NCBI RefSeq assembly: GCF_045679555.1
Contig: NC_092115.1
Location: forward strand, 32,739,596-32,803,595
Length of the DNA: 64,000 nucleotides
Direction: 5' to 3'
Source of the DNA: Salvelinus alpinus
Taxonomy: Eukaryota; Chordata; Actinopteri; Salmoniformes; Salmonidae
Shown here piece by piece: positions 10,867 through 21,290 of this stretch. How positions within the stretch are numbered: the first letter of the stretch is position 1; every line of letters begins with the position of its first letter. The notes under the pieces were generated by a model, which saw only the letters and a program-made list of their open reading frames with translations, made no database searches and was not told the origin of the DNA. A program made the translations under genes and the position numbers.

Positions 10867-11480
10867 CTACCACCTATCTCTGTTCTGTTTCAACTGCTTT
10901 TCAAGTGTTCAGGTATGTGTGCGTAGGGAGGGGTATTTCGTGCAAAATATAATTAAAACCTAATAAATTCGGCCCCCCTTCCCTGGATGGGAATCTAAGT
11001 GGTTCAATTTAAGGCAGTAGCAGTATGCAATCGCCACAAACCTGTGCAAAAACAAATTGTTAGTTGGATCATTGTTAGTGAAATGAAATCTATTATTTGG
11101 TACCTACTACATCTTGCCACTGTGTAAACTAATGGCAAAATGTAATCTTAGCTGGCTAGGTGTGTGTCGTGTGGCATGAAGGAAGGTAAAAGCGTGATTA
11201 ATTTAGCCTGGACTGGAGAGAGTTGAGTTGGCTATAAATTTACTTGTTCCCAGAAGGGATATATCCTCTTTTTTTTTTTTTTTTTTTTTTTACATATTAA
11301 CGTCCTGATTTAGGCGCTGCTGTAGCTACCACAGCTACTTTTACCGTCAACAATATATCCTGCGAAATGTTCAACAAAATAAATTTTCTGACTAGCTAGC
11401 TAGCAGCTACATAAAATACAATAATGCCCCATAAGATTCTATTCCGCCTTGAATGGTTGCGTAAACTACCGTGTCACATT

Positions 11481-11493
11481 GTTGCTAAGCAAC
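11481..11493. promoter_or_regulatory. RFX X-box-like palindrome
   Basis: GTTGCTAAGCAAC is two inverted GTTGC half-sites around a 3-base centre, close to the RFX-family X-box consensus (GTNRCC-N-RGYAAC). It lies about 0.6 kb upstream of the first ccdc178-like exon I can see, in a slightly GC-richer stretch (11,440-11,550). RFX factors drive many ciliary and testis coiled-coil genes, so a promoter role is plausible but inferred. Confidence 0.45.
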
Positions 11494-11499
11494 ACGCCG

Positions 11500-12138
11500 G
11501 TTCTCAACGGGGCTGCATCCAAGAGCAGTAGCAGCGGAGGTTTGTTCACTTTACAAAATGCCAAATGTTGTAGTTCTCGACTGCTCGAGGCCCTTTGCAT
11601 GGTACATGCATAGCTCATCATCTGACATCAAAATTAGGGAACGTGATGCATTGTATTAATTCAGAGGGTTACACCAAGGTTAGACAAGAGTTTATACATT
11701 AAGAGCAAGGGTATCAAACTCAACGCTTTATCGACGTCCACGTCATCGTGGTCCTGGGAACAGATGTTTCGGGTTAATGCTTTGCTCAGGCGCGGAATTG
11801 CAGATTTTTCCACCAGCTACCTTTCGGTTATGGGCCCAACGCGCTTAACCGCTAGGCCAACTGGTTGAAGTTGAAGTTGCTGGAAGTTTTAGAGTGAAAT
11901 TGTTTGGTTGACTAGGAGTCAAAGGGATAACAGATGCATCTGATTATATTAGGGTAATGCTTGTAGAAATATGAGTCACGAAGCAAGTTTTGATAGCATA
12001 TTAATTAAAGGATAGAGACTCATCCTGATTTTCACGTTTTGTGCTAAAGATGCAATTACACATTAATTCATGTAATAAAGATGATCTGTTATGGATCATT
12101 AATTGATTAAATACTAACACCTAAATGTCAGCTATATC
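11500..12138. other. intergenic sequence
   Basis: Mostly AT-rich. A stretch at about 11,765-11,875 containing CCAACGCGCTTAACCGCTAG and CCAACTGG looks like a degraded reverse-oriented tRNA-SINE head. Nothing else is recognised. Confidence 0.4.
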
Positions 12139-12652
12139 AAGGGTTGGGGTTAATTCCACTAATTCAATTCCCTCTGTGAATTCCTTATAATTCAATTCAA
12201 ATTCCAGGTCAGCCTTTGAATTCAGAAATATTTCAATCCCTCTCAATTCCAAGGTAACTACATTTCAATAATTAGATTCACAATTAAATATTATCCAAAA
12301 CAATTCCACAAATTAAATTCCCTCAGGCTTTCAGGCTGATCATGTCACTGTTCAGACAGCCGTACTATAATGGAAATATAAATGATTTAAAACAAATCCT
12401 TCAGTACATGTTTGATACTAAGTGCATTAATTCCATTAACTGGGAAATTTACAAATATTGACTTGAAATCCAATTCCAAAGATCAAATGTTTTTATAATT
12501 CCAATTCCATCAGTGCAAATAGTCTAAATCCAATTCCATAACTTGAAGATTGTTGGAATTCAAATTGAGTTCAATGTAAATTCTCCACTTTATGAGTGAA
12601 TTCAATAATTAATTTGGAATTTCAAATTCAATTGGTATTGACCCCAACCCTG
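12139..12652. mobile_element. MITE with AATTCC-rich interior (hAT-like)
   Basis: The inverted ends read AAGGGTTGGGGTTAATTCC on the left and, from the right on the other strand, CAGGGTTGGGGTCAATACC. The interior is built of repeated (C)AATTCC/GAATT words with no ORF. Flanking bases GCTATATC and CTTATGTC agree at only 5 of 8 positions, so the target duplication is not secure. Confidence 0.6.
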
Positions 12653-13059
12653 CTTATGTCCTTATGGCAATCAACTCCACTTGAAAGTCCAATGTGCGCT
12701 ACAAGTAAAAGAGCAGATATAGGCCTACTATTGGTAGATTTATAACATGTTCTAGGATAGGCCTGGGTCATAAAGACCTCAACTGGATACTGGTATGGAA
12801 GCAACACAGGATTATCACAACATTTATAGATTTTATTACAACTTCAATTTGTACAGTTCTACAAAGGCCTGTAAAAAAAACACAGCAAATATTAAGTGTA
12901 ATTTCAGCAAACTGATTTTCAGTGCAACACAGCAAACAACACAATATTCAATCAATATGAAAGGTCTTAACAGACTAAAGTGTTACGATCATAAAACTGT
13001 CCACGCTCTCTTAATAGACAAAATCACAGTATAAAACACAAGGACTCACTTCTGTCATC

Positions 13060-14195
13060 ATGAAGTGCTTTGAGAGGTTAGTTATGGATCATATCACCTC
13101 CACCTTCTTCTGCCTTCAACACAATCCAGCCTTACATTCTGGCTCAGAGACTCATTCAGGACTTCTCCTTAGATGGACTTGTGGTTGTTGGACTTCCTGA
13201 GCCAGCGATCACAGCGGGTCAAAGTAGGTCCCCACGTGGCAGACATGCGCACCACCAACTCAGGCTCTTCTCAGGGATGTGTTTTGTCCCCACTCCTGTA
13301 CATCTTTTACACTAATAGTTATACTAGTTCCCATCCTGACAGACACCTCGTTAAGTTTGCTGATGACACTGCCTTGATCAGCGTGTTGCATGATGACGAG
13401 GAACACCATGGCCTGGTCCTAAATGACTTTGTAGAGTGGTGTGACGAATCACACTTGGTCCTTAATACCAACAAGACCAAAGAGATAGACTTCAGGAAGC
13501 GTACAACACCTACCTCTGCAACATCTATCAGAGATCAGAACATAGAGATTGTAGCGGAATACAAATATCTGGGTGTCCCCTTGGACAAGTTTCAGTGGAG
13601 TAAATGTACAGATCTGATCTACGAAAAGAGTCAACAGAGACTGTACTTTCTCAAAAAGCTAGGATCTTTTACTGTTGACTGTACTATACTGACTGTTGTA
13701 CAAATCTTTCATTTAGAGTTTTATAAAAAAAAAAATATTGTTTGTTGGTTTGGCAATACCACTGTCAACCAGAGAAATATGCTGAGAAGGATTATCACCA
13801 CAGCAAGCAAGGTACTTGGAGTCAAACAGACAGGCCTGGATGAGATCTTTAAGGTCAGGGCCCTCCGCAAAGCTCATAAAATAATTTTAGACCCAAGCCA
13901 CCCTCTGTACCCGGACTGTGAACTACTCCCATCTGGGCGCAGGTATAGGGCAACCCTCAGCAGGAAAAACAGAACTAGACAATCATTTGTGCCAGGTGTG
14001 ATATCCCTCCTAAATAGCTCAGGTTAATGTTCCTACCGACCCAGTAAGACCAGCAGGCTAGTCTCTTTTTATTGGTATGTAACTGTTATGAAAGTTGCAT
14101 TGTCAATTTGTTTTGTATTTAAACGCCACTTTAAATGTGTACATGACACTGCAACAAAATTTCCCCATGGGGACAATAAAGTCATTAAGTAAGTA
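13060..14195 (+). mobile_element. LINE family C, 5'-truncated
   Basis: Starts in RT sequence ([16 protein letters not shown], about 13,060) and runs through a long open RT/C-terminal frame to a 3' UTR ending CCCATGGGGACAATAAAGT near 14,185. This tail is characteristic of a fish Rex/L2-type LINE. The 5' part (endonuclease) is absent, as usual for target-primed integration. Confidence 0.85.
13173..14027 (+). CDS. LINE family C reverse transcriptase fragment (284 aa)
   Basis: The open frame contains the RT motifs [32 protein letters not shown] (FADD catalytic pair), SHLVLNTNKTKEIDFRK and VAEYKYLGV, then the C-terminal region with LLPSGRRYRATLSRKNRTRQ and SFVPGVISLLN. It belongs to a truncated retrotransposon rather than a host gene. 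The nominal start Met lies inside the RT domain. A run of A's at 13,727-13,735 has kept frame. Confidence 0.85.
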   Translation: MDLWLLDFLSQRSQRVKVGPHVADMRTTNSGSSQGCVLSPLLYIFYTNSYTSSHPDRHLVKFADDTALISVLHDDEEHHGLVLNDFVEWCDESHLVLNTNKTKEIDFRKRTTPTSATSIRDQNIEIVAEYKYLGVPLDKFQWSKCTDLIYEKSQQRLYFLKKLGSFTVDCTILTVVQIFHLEFYKKKNIVCWFGNTTVNQRNMLRRIITTASKVLGVKQTGLDEIFKVRALRKAHKIILDPSHPLYPDCELLPSGRRYRATLSRKNRTRQSFVPGVISLLNSSG

Positions 14196-15110
14196 CCTGA
14201 CACCCTAGACCCACTACAACTTCGGTAACACTTTACTTGACACCCAGCATCATAACACTTTATGACATGGTCATAACCATTACATAATATGTCATAACAG
14301 CTGACATAACTTGTCATAACATGTCATTATATGGTCATAACACATATATTTACACCTGTTGTGATATATATTGTGTTATTTTATGGCTGGTTATGACACC
14401 TACATAAGAGTGCCAAAACCCACATTTATTTAAATGTTTTTTCTCTGCCAAGAAGTTTCCTTTTGTTTGAAAGTCTGTTTCTTAAGTCCTTTCTTGTTGT
14501 TGTAAGGAATTATTTAAGGTCATCTTTTTTTCCATCATAATTTAAATAACATGTAGAAAATACCCTTTATGACACTGTCAAGAATCATTATGACCATCAT
14601 AATCATATAAGCCAGATAGGGCTATCACATACAAGCCCTTATGTCAGTCATCAGTCAAAAAGAAGGTGTTCTGACGGGCAGACCCCAGGTGGTGAATGTA
14701 GGCAACAGCACTTCTGCCATGCTAATCCTCAACATGGGGGCCCCACAAGGATGCATCCTCAGCTCTCTCCTGAACTAACTTTTCACCCATCTCCAACTCA
14801 ATCATCAAGTTTGCTGACGACACATCAGTGGTAGGCCTGATTAGCAAAAACGACGAGTCAGCCTACAGGGAGGAGTTGAGGGCCCTGGCGGAGTGGTGCC
14901 AGGAAAATAACCTCTCCCTCAACGTCATCAAAACAAAGGAGCTGATAGTGGACTTCAGGGGGTTAGGTCAGCCCAACGCATCACCGGGAGCATACTGCCT
15001 GACCTCAGGACATCTACAGCACCCAGTGTCACTGGAAGGCCAAGAAGCTCATCAAGAACCTCAGCCACCTGAGCCACGGCCTGTTCACCCCGCTATCATC
15101 TAGAAGGCAG
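14196..15110 (+). mobile_element. LINE family A fragment, interrupted by a MITE
   Basis: A short family-A piece (TAGACCCACTACAACTT, about 14,207) is separated from the continuing RT at about 14,660-15,100 (NMGAPQGCILS; VGLISKNDESAYREELRALA then [20 protein letters not shown]). The interrupting 14,217-14,640 block has a different character (TGTCATAAC words). Compared with the copies at 2.3-5.1 and 52.2-55.0 kb, much is deleted, so it is a dead fragment. Confidence 0.75.
14217..14640. repeat. interspersed element rich in TGTCATAAC words
   Basis: Begins GGTAACACTTTACTTGACAC and contains many variants of GTCATAAC and its complement, giving partial self-complementarity. It sits between two pieces of a family-A LINE, so it is probably a nonautonomous DNA element inserted there. 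No ORF. Confidence 0.5.
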
Positions 15111-15288
15111 AGACAGTACAGGTGCAGGGGGAGGGTGGCACATACATTTTTTTGTCACCCGGGAACTACATCTGCTGGCTGTCTCCAAGTCCACTCCAAA
15201 CACCCACCAAGTAGGTTGTACTGAGAATACTTACAATTACTACTTTACAAGCACACAGAAACTGGAAAAGGATTATTCAATGTGACTG

Positions 15289-15655
15289 AAGGGCTGCATT
15301 TACACAGGCAGCCTAATTATTATATATATTTTTTTGCCAATAATTGTTTCTTTGACCAATCAGTGTAGATATTTTGCGAATAATTAGGCAGGCAAAAAAA
15401 TCAGGGGTGTGTTCAGTTTGATTAATCGCTTTCTACGTTGCATGACGTTTTTGCTGAAAGACACATTTTACAAAAACGTTCTTCAACGTTCTTGAACAGA
15501 CTTTGAGGTACGTTTGCTCCGTTTTGTGGTTGTGGTGGGGTGTGGCTTGAAGCAATGAGTGATGGTATTTAGAGGGCAGCAGAGCGTTCCCAACCCACCA
15601 CCCAACCCCTTTCTGTTCTGAACGCAGCCCATAATTGGGCTGCCAGTGAAGGAGT
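15289..15655. mobile_element. two nested short MITEs
   Basis: Outer pair: CTGCATTTACACAGGCAGCC near 15,294 against ATAATTGGGCTGCCAGTG near 15,632, typical of a fish nonautonomous element. Inner pair: GGGGTGTGTTCAGTTTGATT near 15,404 and its inverted match CTGAACGCAGCCC ending near 15,630. Neither contains an ORF. Confidence 0.5.
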
Positions 15656-15769
15656 TTGATTAATCTCGCACCGGCGCCCGTGTAGATGTGTTTTGCACTG
15701 GCTGAAAGTTAATTGCATTCGATTTGGAACCGGACTGCCTCCTGGGGGTGAGTCAGGTGCCCCACTCTG

Positions 15770-16045
15770 TCCGACTGCAAAGTCGGTTCAAAACAGAAGT
15801 GACGTAATTAAGCACGTGTAGTAATGAGTATGATTCTGTGTTTTCAAAAGTGATTGCTTTTGATGAAAACGCTTTATCTGCCTTCCCAATGGAAACTATT
15901 TTGAAAAGTCTAACATTTCGTTTTTGGAAAAGATGATGCCCCATGTTGCCTTGTCGGCAATTTGACCAAGCTGCATAGATTACGTTAGATTTGAGAAGGG
16001 CGCTCCTCCCTCCCCGCTTTCTCCCGATGATGTGACAGGCCAGAG
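15770..16045 (-). repeat. unnamed dispersed repeat, copy 1
   Basis: The segment with AAAAGTGATTGCTTTTGATG, TTTATCTGCCTTCCCAATGG and GGGCGCTCCTCCCTCCCCGC recurs in inverted orientation at about 59,040-59,345. The two copies match over about 250-270 bases with many differences. I do not recognise the family. The small CpG-rich end (GCTCCTCCCTCCCCGCTT) could be mistaken for a promoter. Confidence 0.6.
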
Positions 16046-16069
16046 CGTGACAAAGTAGCGTAAACTATA

Positions 16070-16250
16070 TTTTTATCTTTATTTAACTAGGCAAGTCAGT
16101 TAAGAACAAATTCTTATTCTTATTTACAATGACAGCCTACACCGGGCCAAACCCAGACGACGCTGGGCCAATTGTGCGCCGCCCTATGGGACTCCCAATC
16201 ACGGCCAGTTGTGATTTAGCCTGGATTCAAACCAGGGTGTCTGTAGTGAG
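16070..16250 (-). mobile_element. tRNA-derived SINE, type A, reverse orientation
   Basis: Begins with the complement of the SINE tail (CTTTATTTAACTAGGCAAGT), has the body GACGCTGGGCCAATTGTGCG, and ends with the B-box complement GGATTCAAACC. Truncated within the tRNA head. Confidence 0.9.
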
Positions 16251-16501
16251 GAAAGTGTTATTTTGTTGTCCTCTGCATCCTCTCTATCTGTGTGAGGTAG
16301 CCTGTGCAGCCTAGTGTGGGCTATGGATCTCGACTATTGTCTGGGTTTAATGTGCCCAGCCTAGAACAATCCAGATGTTTCACCGGATGCATAAATCTGA
16401 AGCATCCGGTTGGCGTTTCCTCTCTTTACCAAATATGGTGGTTGTAGGAAGCCCAGTGGCCGGCAGTGGGAGAAAATAGAGCGAGATGGATTTTGGACGA
16501 T

Positions 16502-16907
16502 CGGTTCGTACGTAAAGCATTTTCTATTCCGGCTGCAAATACATCGGTTTCCTCCTTAACTTGCTTTAATGGTGTGCCGCGTGATTGCTTTTTGAATGTG
16601 CGTACTGTATTAATAAAACATACTTTCCCACCACCATTTTCCGATTTTTGGACAACTTCAGAATGTTTCATACCGCGTTCAGCCAATCAGGTTGCAGCAG
16701 TCGGTTGTTTACCCTTAGTTGACAAGGTGGCCAACATCATGAAGTAGCATTAGCCACTCTAGCATGGTGGTGGAAAATTGTGTTTTCTTAAGACATTATG
16801 CACATTTTTTCAGTTTTTTTCCCAACAGCGGCACGCAATTAAAGCTAGTTAAGGAGGAAACCGATGCCTTTGCATTCTGAATGGAGGATGTTTTCTGTAC
16901 GAACCGG
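16502..16907. repeat. diverged inverted repeat with unique centre
   Basis: The left arm 16,502-16,585 (CGGTTCGTACGTAAAGCATT ... GGTTTCCTCCTTAACTTGCT) matches the reverse complement of 16,826-16,907 with scattered mismatches; about 240 bases separate them. A small perfect stem, ACCGGATGC/GCATCCGGT, lies just upstream near 16,382-16,411. It looks like a DNA-transposon relic, family unknown. Confidence 0.5.
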
Positions 16908-17056
16908 TCGACGGGGGCCACCAGCGTACTACCTGCTGGTCACATAGCGCAGATGATAGTGAAGATCAATAGCTCCCACTAACGGCTTCCCAGGCTATGC
17001 ATGAGGAGAATGTTTTGTCTTATTTGTTCATTTCTAAACTGTGCCTATCTGACTCC

Positions 17057-17310
17057 GATGTGATGCAAATTTCTCTCATCAGTTTCTCACCATTAAAAAA
17101 ATGTATATATCAGATGGGGATTGTTTCTACAGACCCCACAAGCAGTCAGCACTGACTAGTACAACTCAGAGACAGGGCAGTCCAGTGTAATACACTCCCA
17201 GACAGACAACACCAAATTGTTGAGACTTCTTATTTACTGGCCATATAGGTTACTATAAAGACTTTGATGTGATGCAGATTTCTCTCATCAGTTTCTCACC
17301 ATTTTTTTTA
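17057..17310 (+). repeat. locally duplicated segment, copy 1 (with unoccupied hAT target)
   Basis: GATGTGATGCAAATTTCTCT occurs at about 17,057 and again at about 17,268. The intervening block (GCACTGACTAGTACAACTCA, then GAGACAGG at 17,169-17,176, then GTAATACACTCCCAGACAGA) is repeated at about 19,585-20,330, where it is split by a hAT-type element. Confidence 0.75.
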
Positions 17311-17639
17311 TTTTAGATGTGGTTTGGTTTCACAGACTGCACTTATCCTTCCTGTGCATTGTATTCATGGGTTTATACAGTACGTATATGGCTGAATCAA
17401 TATGTATTTGTATGTTTATTTTGTCAACTTCAACATTTGTAAAGAATACACTGACGCAAGTGAAGAGATTCCGCATTACGTCATCGGCAGAAGCCACACG
17501 TACTCGAGGCAAATGCTGGGTTGCGCTACTCGAAAATTTCCATCACATCACCACTGCAAAAGGCGTTCGTAATAACAGGAATAGACCGTTCTAGGGGTAA
17601 TGTACAATTGACCTAAATTAATCGTAATCACATCTATGG

Positions 17640-17698
17640 ACACGGCTGACACGTCTATCCTGGATGTAAACAATGCAGTTTTATTCCTCGAAATCCTG
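17640..17698 (+). promoter_or_regulatory. candidate noncoding 5' exon / promoter region
   Basis: A CpG-containing stretch (17,470-17,600, with CRE-like TTACGTCA at about 17,474) precedes a segment ending in a strong donor, CTG|GTAAGTATAG at 17,698/17,699. The only ATG in it is followed directly by TAA, so it would be 5' UTR. It lies upstream of dtna on the same strand. Evidence is only splice-site quality. Confidence 0.2.
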
Positions 17699-18162
17699 GT
17701 AAGTATAGACAGCACAAGTGCACTGGAACGACCTTATTATCACTCGTGTAAAATCCAAGTTACTGCATAGGAACTAGTGAGATCGAGATTTGTTTTAATC
17801 CCGAGGCAAATTGCATGTCAACTGTTAGAATTGAAGGATTGACAATTTGGGGGTTACGGTTATTATGCCTCATTTGTAGTGCCTCTGTCATAACGGGATA
17901 CAGGTTATCGCAATGGATGTGCATATAAATCTGTCATATACAGCCTGTTGTTGCCTTTCTTCACTCATCATGTGTGTTTGACAAGAAATGTTGACAAATG
18001 ATGCTCTTGGTATTTCACACTGTCAATCATAGTGTTTCTCAGTTCTTTCTGAAATACACCAGAGCTGAGCAGGATCCATTGTAATTAAAGTAACCAAGTC
18101 ATTGACATGGCTATCATGGCTCGTTTGTAAAACTGTTATGGCATCATCAACCAACAGTTTGG

Positions 18163-19368
18163 TACACTACATGACCAGAAATATGTGGACACCTGCTTGT
18201 CAAACATCTCATTCCAAAATCATGGACATTAATATGGAGTTGGGTCCCCCCTTTGCCGCTATAACAGCCTCCACTTTTCTGGGAAGGCTTTCCATTGGAT
18301 GTTCCACAAGATGTTCTACAAGAGCATTGGTGAGGTCGGGCACTGATGTTTGGTGATAAGTTCTGGCTCGCAGTCAGCATTCCAATTCATCCCAAAGGTG
18401 TTCGATGGGGTTGAGGCCAGAGCTCTGTGCAGGCCAGTCAAGTTCTTCCACACCGATCTCGACAAACAATTTCTGTATGGCCCTTGCTTTGTGCACAGGG
18501 GCATTGTCATGCTGAAACAGGAAAGGGCCTTCCCCAAACTGTTGCCACAAAGTTGGAAGCACAGAATCGTCTAGAATGACATTGTATGCTGTAGCGTTAA
18601 GATGTCCCTTCACTGGAACTAAGGGTCCTAGCCCGAACCATGAAAAACAGCCCCAGACCATTATTCCTCCTCTACCAAACTTTACAGTTGGTACTATGCA
18701 TTCGGGCAGGTAGTGTTATCCTAGCATCCGCTAAACCCAGATTCGTCCGTCGGACTGCCAGATGGTTAAGTGTGATTCATCACTCCAGAGAACGCGCTCC
18801 AGAGTCCAATGGCGGCTAGCTTTACACCACTCCTGCCGATGCTTGACATTGCGCATGGTGATCTTAGGCTTGTGTGCAGCTGCTCGGCCATGGAAAACCA
18901 TTTCATGAAGCTCCAGACGAACAGTTCTTGTGCTGACATTGCTTCCAGAGGAAGTTTGGAACTTGGTAGTGAGTGTTGCAACCGAGGACAGATCATTTTT
19001 ACGTGCAACACGCTTCAGCACTCGCCGGTCCCATTCTGTGAGCTTTTGTGGCCTACCATTCCTTGGCTGAGCCGTTGTTGTTCCTAGACATTTTTCACTT
19101 CACAATAAAAGCACTTACAGCTGACCGGGGCAGCTCTAGCAGGGCAGAAATTTGACGAACTGACTTGTTAGAAAGGTGGCATCCTATGACGGTGCTACGT
19201 TGAAAGTCACTGAGCTCTTCACTAAGACCATGTTACTGCCAGTGTTTGTCTATGGAGATTGCATGGCAGTGTGCTCGATTTTATACGCCTGTCAGCAACG
19301 GGTGTGGCTGAAATAACCGAATCCACTAATTTGAATGGGTGTCCACATACTTTTGTATATATTGTGTA
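18163..19368 (-). mobile_element. Tc1-like transposon, family I, complete but broken transposase
   Basis: TA-flanked element of 1,206 bases with inverted ends: TACACTACATGACCAGAAAT on the left and, read from the right, TACACAATATATACAAAAGT. The minus strand holds a Tc1 transposase in at least two frames: an N-terminal block ending ESHLTIWQSDGRIWV (18,731-19,021), and 18,374-18,661 with [32 protein letters not shown] and [13 protein letters not shown]. The catalytic D, D and E positions (SDES, QHDN, PIEH) are present, but the frame is disrupted near 18,700. Confidence 0.92.
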
Positions 19369-19584
19369 TATATCAGCATATTCCCACCGATCCAGTTTTT
19401 CTGTTGTTGCAGCAATTTCCTGAAGCAGTTTCACTAATCACCTTTGTAGTGCAGCCAGTATCAGAGTTTTTTTCCTTCCAGTAAGGAGCTCACATTGGGA
19501 CACAGGGTCAGTTCAGGAACAACAACCACAAACTTGTTAAAAAACGTATAGAATGCTTTCTGTCTTATGGAGAAAAGAACCATG

Positions 19585-20330
19585 GTGATCAGAGGCCCCA
19601 CAGGCAGACAGCACTGACTAGTACAACTCAGAGGGAGGCAGTGGTGAAAAAAGTACCCAATTGTCATACTTGAGTAAAAGATACCTTATTAAAAAATTAC
19701 TCAAGTAAAAGTCACCCAGTAAAATTCTACTTGAGTAAAAGTCAAAGTATTTGGTTTAAAAAAAAAAAATACTTAAGTATCAAAAGTAAATGTAATTGCT
19801 AAAATATACTTAAGTATCAAAAGTACAAATTATTTTAAAAAATCCTTATATTAAGCAAACCAGATGGCACAGTTTTCTTGTTTTTTCAAATGTATGTATA
19901 GCCAGGGCCATACTCCAACACTCAGACATCAATTACAAACAAAGCATTTGTGTTTAGTGAGTCCGCCAGATCAGAGGCATTAGCGATGACCAGGGATGTT
20001 CGCTTGATAAGTGTGTGAATTGGACCATTTTCTGTCCTGCTAAGCATTTAAAATGTGATGAGTACTTTTGGGTGTAAGGGAAAATGTATGGAGTAAAAAG
20101 TACATTATTTTCTTTAGGAATGTAGTGGAGTAAAAGTACAAGTTTAAAAAATATATAAATAGTAAAGTAATGTGCAGATACCCCAAAAAACTACATAAGT
20201 AGTACTTTAAAGTATTTTTACTTAAGTACTTTACACCACTGGAGACAGGGCAGCCCAGTGTAATACACTCCCCGACAAACAACACAAGATTGTTGAGACT
20301 TCTTATTAACTGGCTATATAGGCTGCTATA
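19585..20330 (+). repeat. locally duplicated segment, copy 2 (occupied)
   Basis: Carries the same block as 17,110-17,270 (GCACTGACTAGTACAACTCA ... GTAATACACTCCCCGACAAA ... GTTGAGACTTCTTATTAACT), interrupted by the hAT-type element at 19,639-20,241. Confidence 0.75.
19639..20241. mobile_element. hAT-type MITE with 8-bp target duplication
   Basis: The element starts CAGTGGTGAAAAAAGTAC and ends AGTACTTTACACCACTG, an inverted pair continuing into ACTTAAGTA-rich arms. It is flanked by GAGGGAGG (19,631-19,638) and GAGACAGG (20,242-20,249), 6 of 8 identical. The duplicated empty site at 17,169-17,176 reads GAGACAGG, confirming the target. No transposase ORF. Confidence 0.85.
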
Positions 20331-20336
20331 AATACA

Positions 20337-20631
20337 TACAGTACCAGTCAAAAGTTTGGACACACCTACTCATTCAAGGGTTTATCTTTATTTTTACTTT
20401 TTTCTACATTGTAGAATAATAGTGATGACATCTAAACTATGAAATAGCACATATGGAATCATGTAGTAACCAAAAAAGTGTTAAACAAATCAAAATATAT
20501 TTTATATTTGAGATTCTTCAAAGTAGCCACCCTTTGCCTTAATGACAGCTTTGCACACTCTTGACATTTGCTCAACCAGTTTAACCTGGAATGCTTTTCC
20601 AACACTCTTGAAGGAGTTCCCACATATGCAA
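20337..20631 (-). mobile_element. Tc1-like transposon end fragment, family II
   Basis: Starts at TA with TACAGTACCAGTCAAAAGTT, a well-known fish Tc1 terminal repeat, and runs about 295 bases before sequence of LINE family B begins. The other terminus is missing. The fragment contains the complement of a transposase C-terminus (about 20,520-20,630). Confidence 0.8.
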
Positions 20632-21089
20632 CTACCTACTGTATTTATTTATTTTGCTCCTTTGCACCCCATTATTTATATCTCTCCTTTGCACATTCTT
20701 CCACTGCAAATCAACCATTCCAGTGTTTTACTTGCTATATTGTATTTACTTCGCCACCATGGCCTTTTTTTGCCTAAATACAATATACTAAGTAAAACAC
20801 TGGAATGGTTGATTTGCAGTGGAAGAATGTGCAAAGTAGAGATATAAATAATGGGGTGCAAAGGAGCAAAATAAATAAATACAGTAGGTAGTTGCATATG
20901 TGGGAACTCCTTCAAGAGTGTTGGAAAAGCATTCCAGGTTAAACTGGTTGAGCAAATGCCAAGAGTGTGCAAAGCTGTCATTAAGGCAAAGGGTGGCTAC
21001 TTTGAAGAATCTCAAATATAAAATATATTTTGATTTGTTTAACACTTTTTTGGTTACTACATGATTCCATATGTGCTATTTCATAGTTT
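20434..21089. repeat. 315-bp-arm inverted repeat with 26-base loop
   Basis: Arm 20,434-20,748 is the near-perfect reverse complement of 20,775-21,089; both arms are 315 bases. The loop 20,749-20,774 contains CGCCACCATGGCC. Each arm carries part of a Tc1 element joined to part of a LINE 3' UTR, so a composite sequence was duplicated head to head. It explains the two mirrored 101-codon ORFs, which are not genes. Confidence 0.92.
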
Positions 21090-21290
21090 GCTCACATTGT
21101 ATATAGACTTATTTTTCTACTGTATTATTGACTGTATGTTTGTTTTACTCCATGTGTAACTCTGTGTTGTTGTATGTGTCGAACTGCTTTGCTTTATCTT
21201 GGCCAGGTCACAATTGGAAATGAGAACTTGATCTCAACTTGCCTACCTGGTTAAATAAAGGTTAAATAAAAAATAAAATAAAAAAATGGG
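21090..21290 (+). mobile_element. LINE family B 3' tail
   Basis: Continues the LINE 3' UTR interrupted by the inverted repeat: GCTCACATTGTATATAGACT, GCTTTGCTTTATCTTGGCCA, then TTGCCTACCTGGTTAAATAA and an (ATAAA)-type tail. It is the forward-strand equivalent of the LINE tail at 7,201-7,320. Confidence 0.85.

Noticed and set aside
16426-16686. 86-codon minus ORF
   Set aside because: Lies within the inverted-repeat relic; probably repeat-derived, with no recognisable domain.
20542-20981. Two mirrored 101-codon ORFs of almost identical sequence
   Set aside because: They are the two arms of the inverted repeat read on opposite strands; no protein motif.
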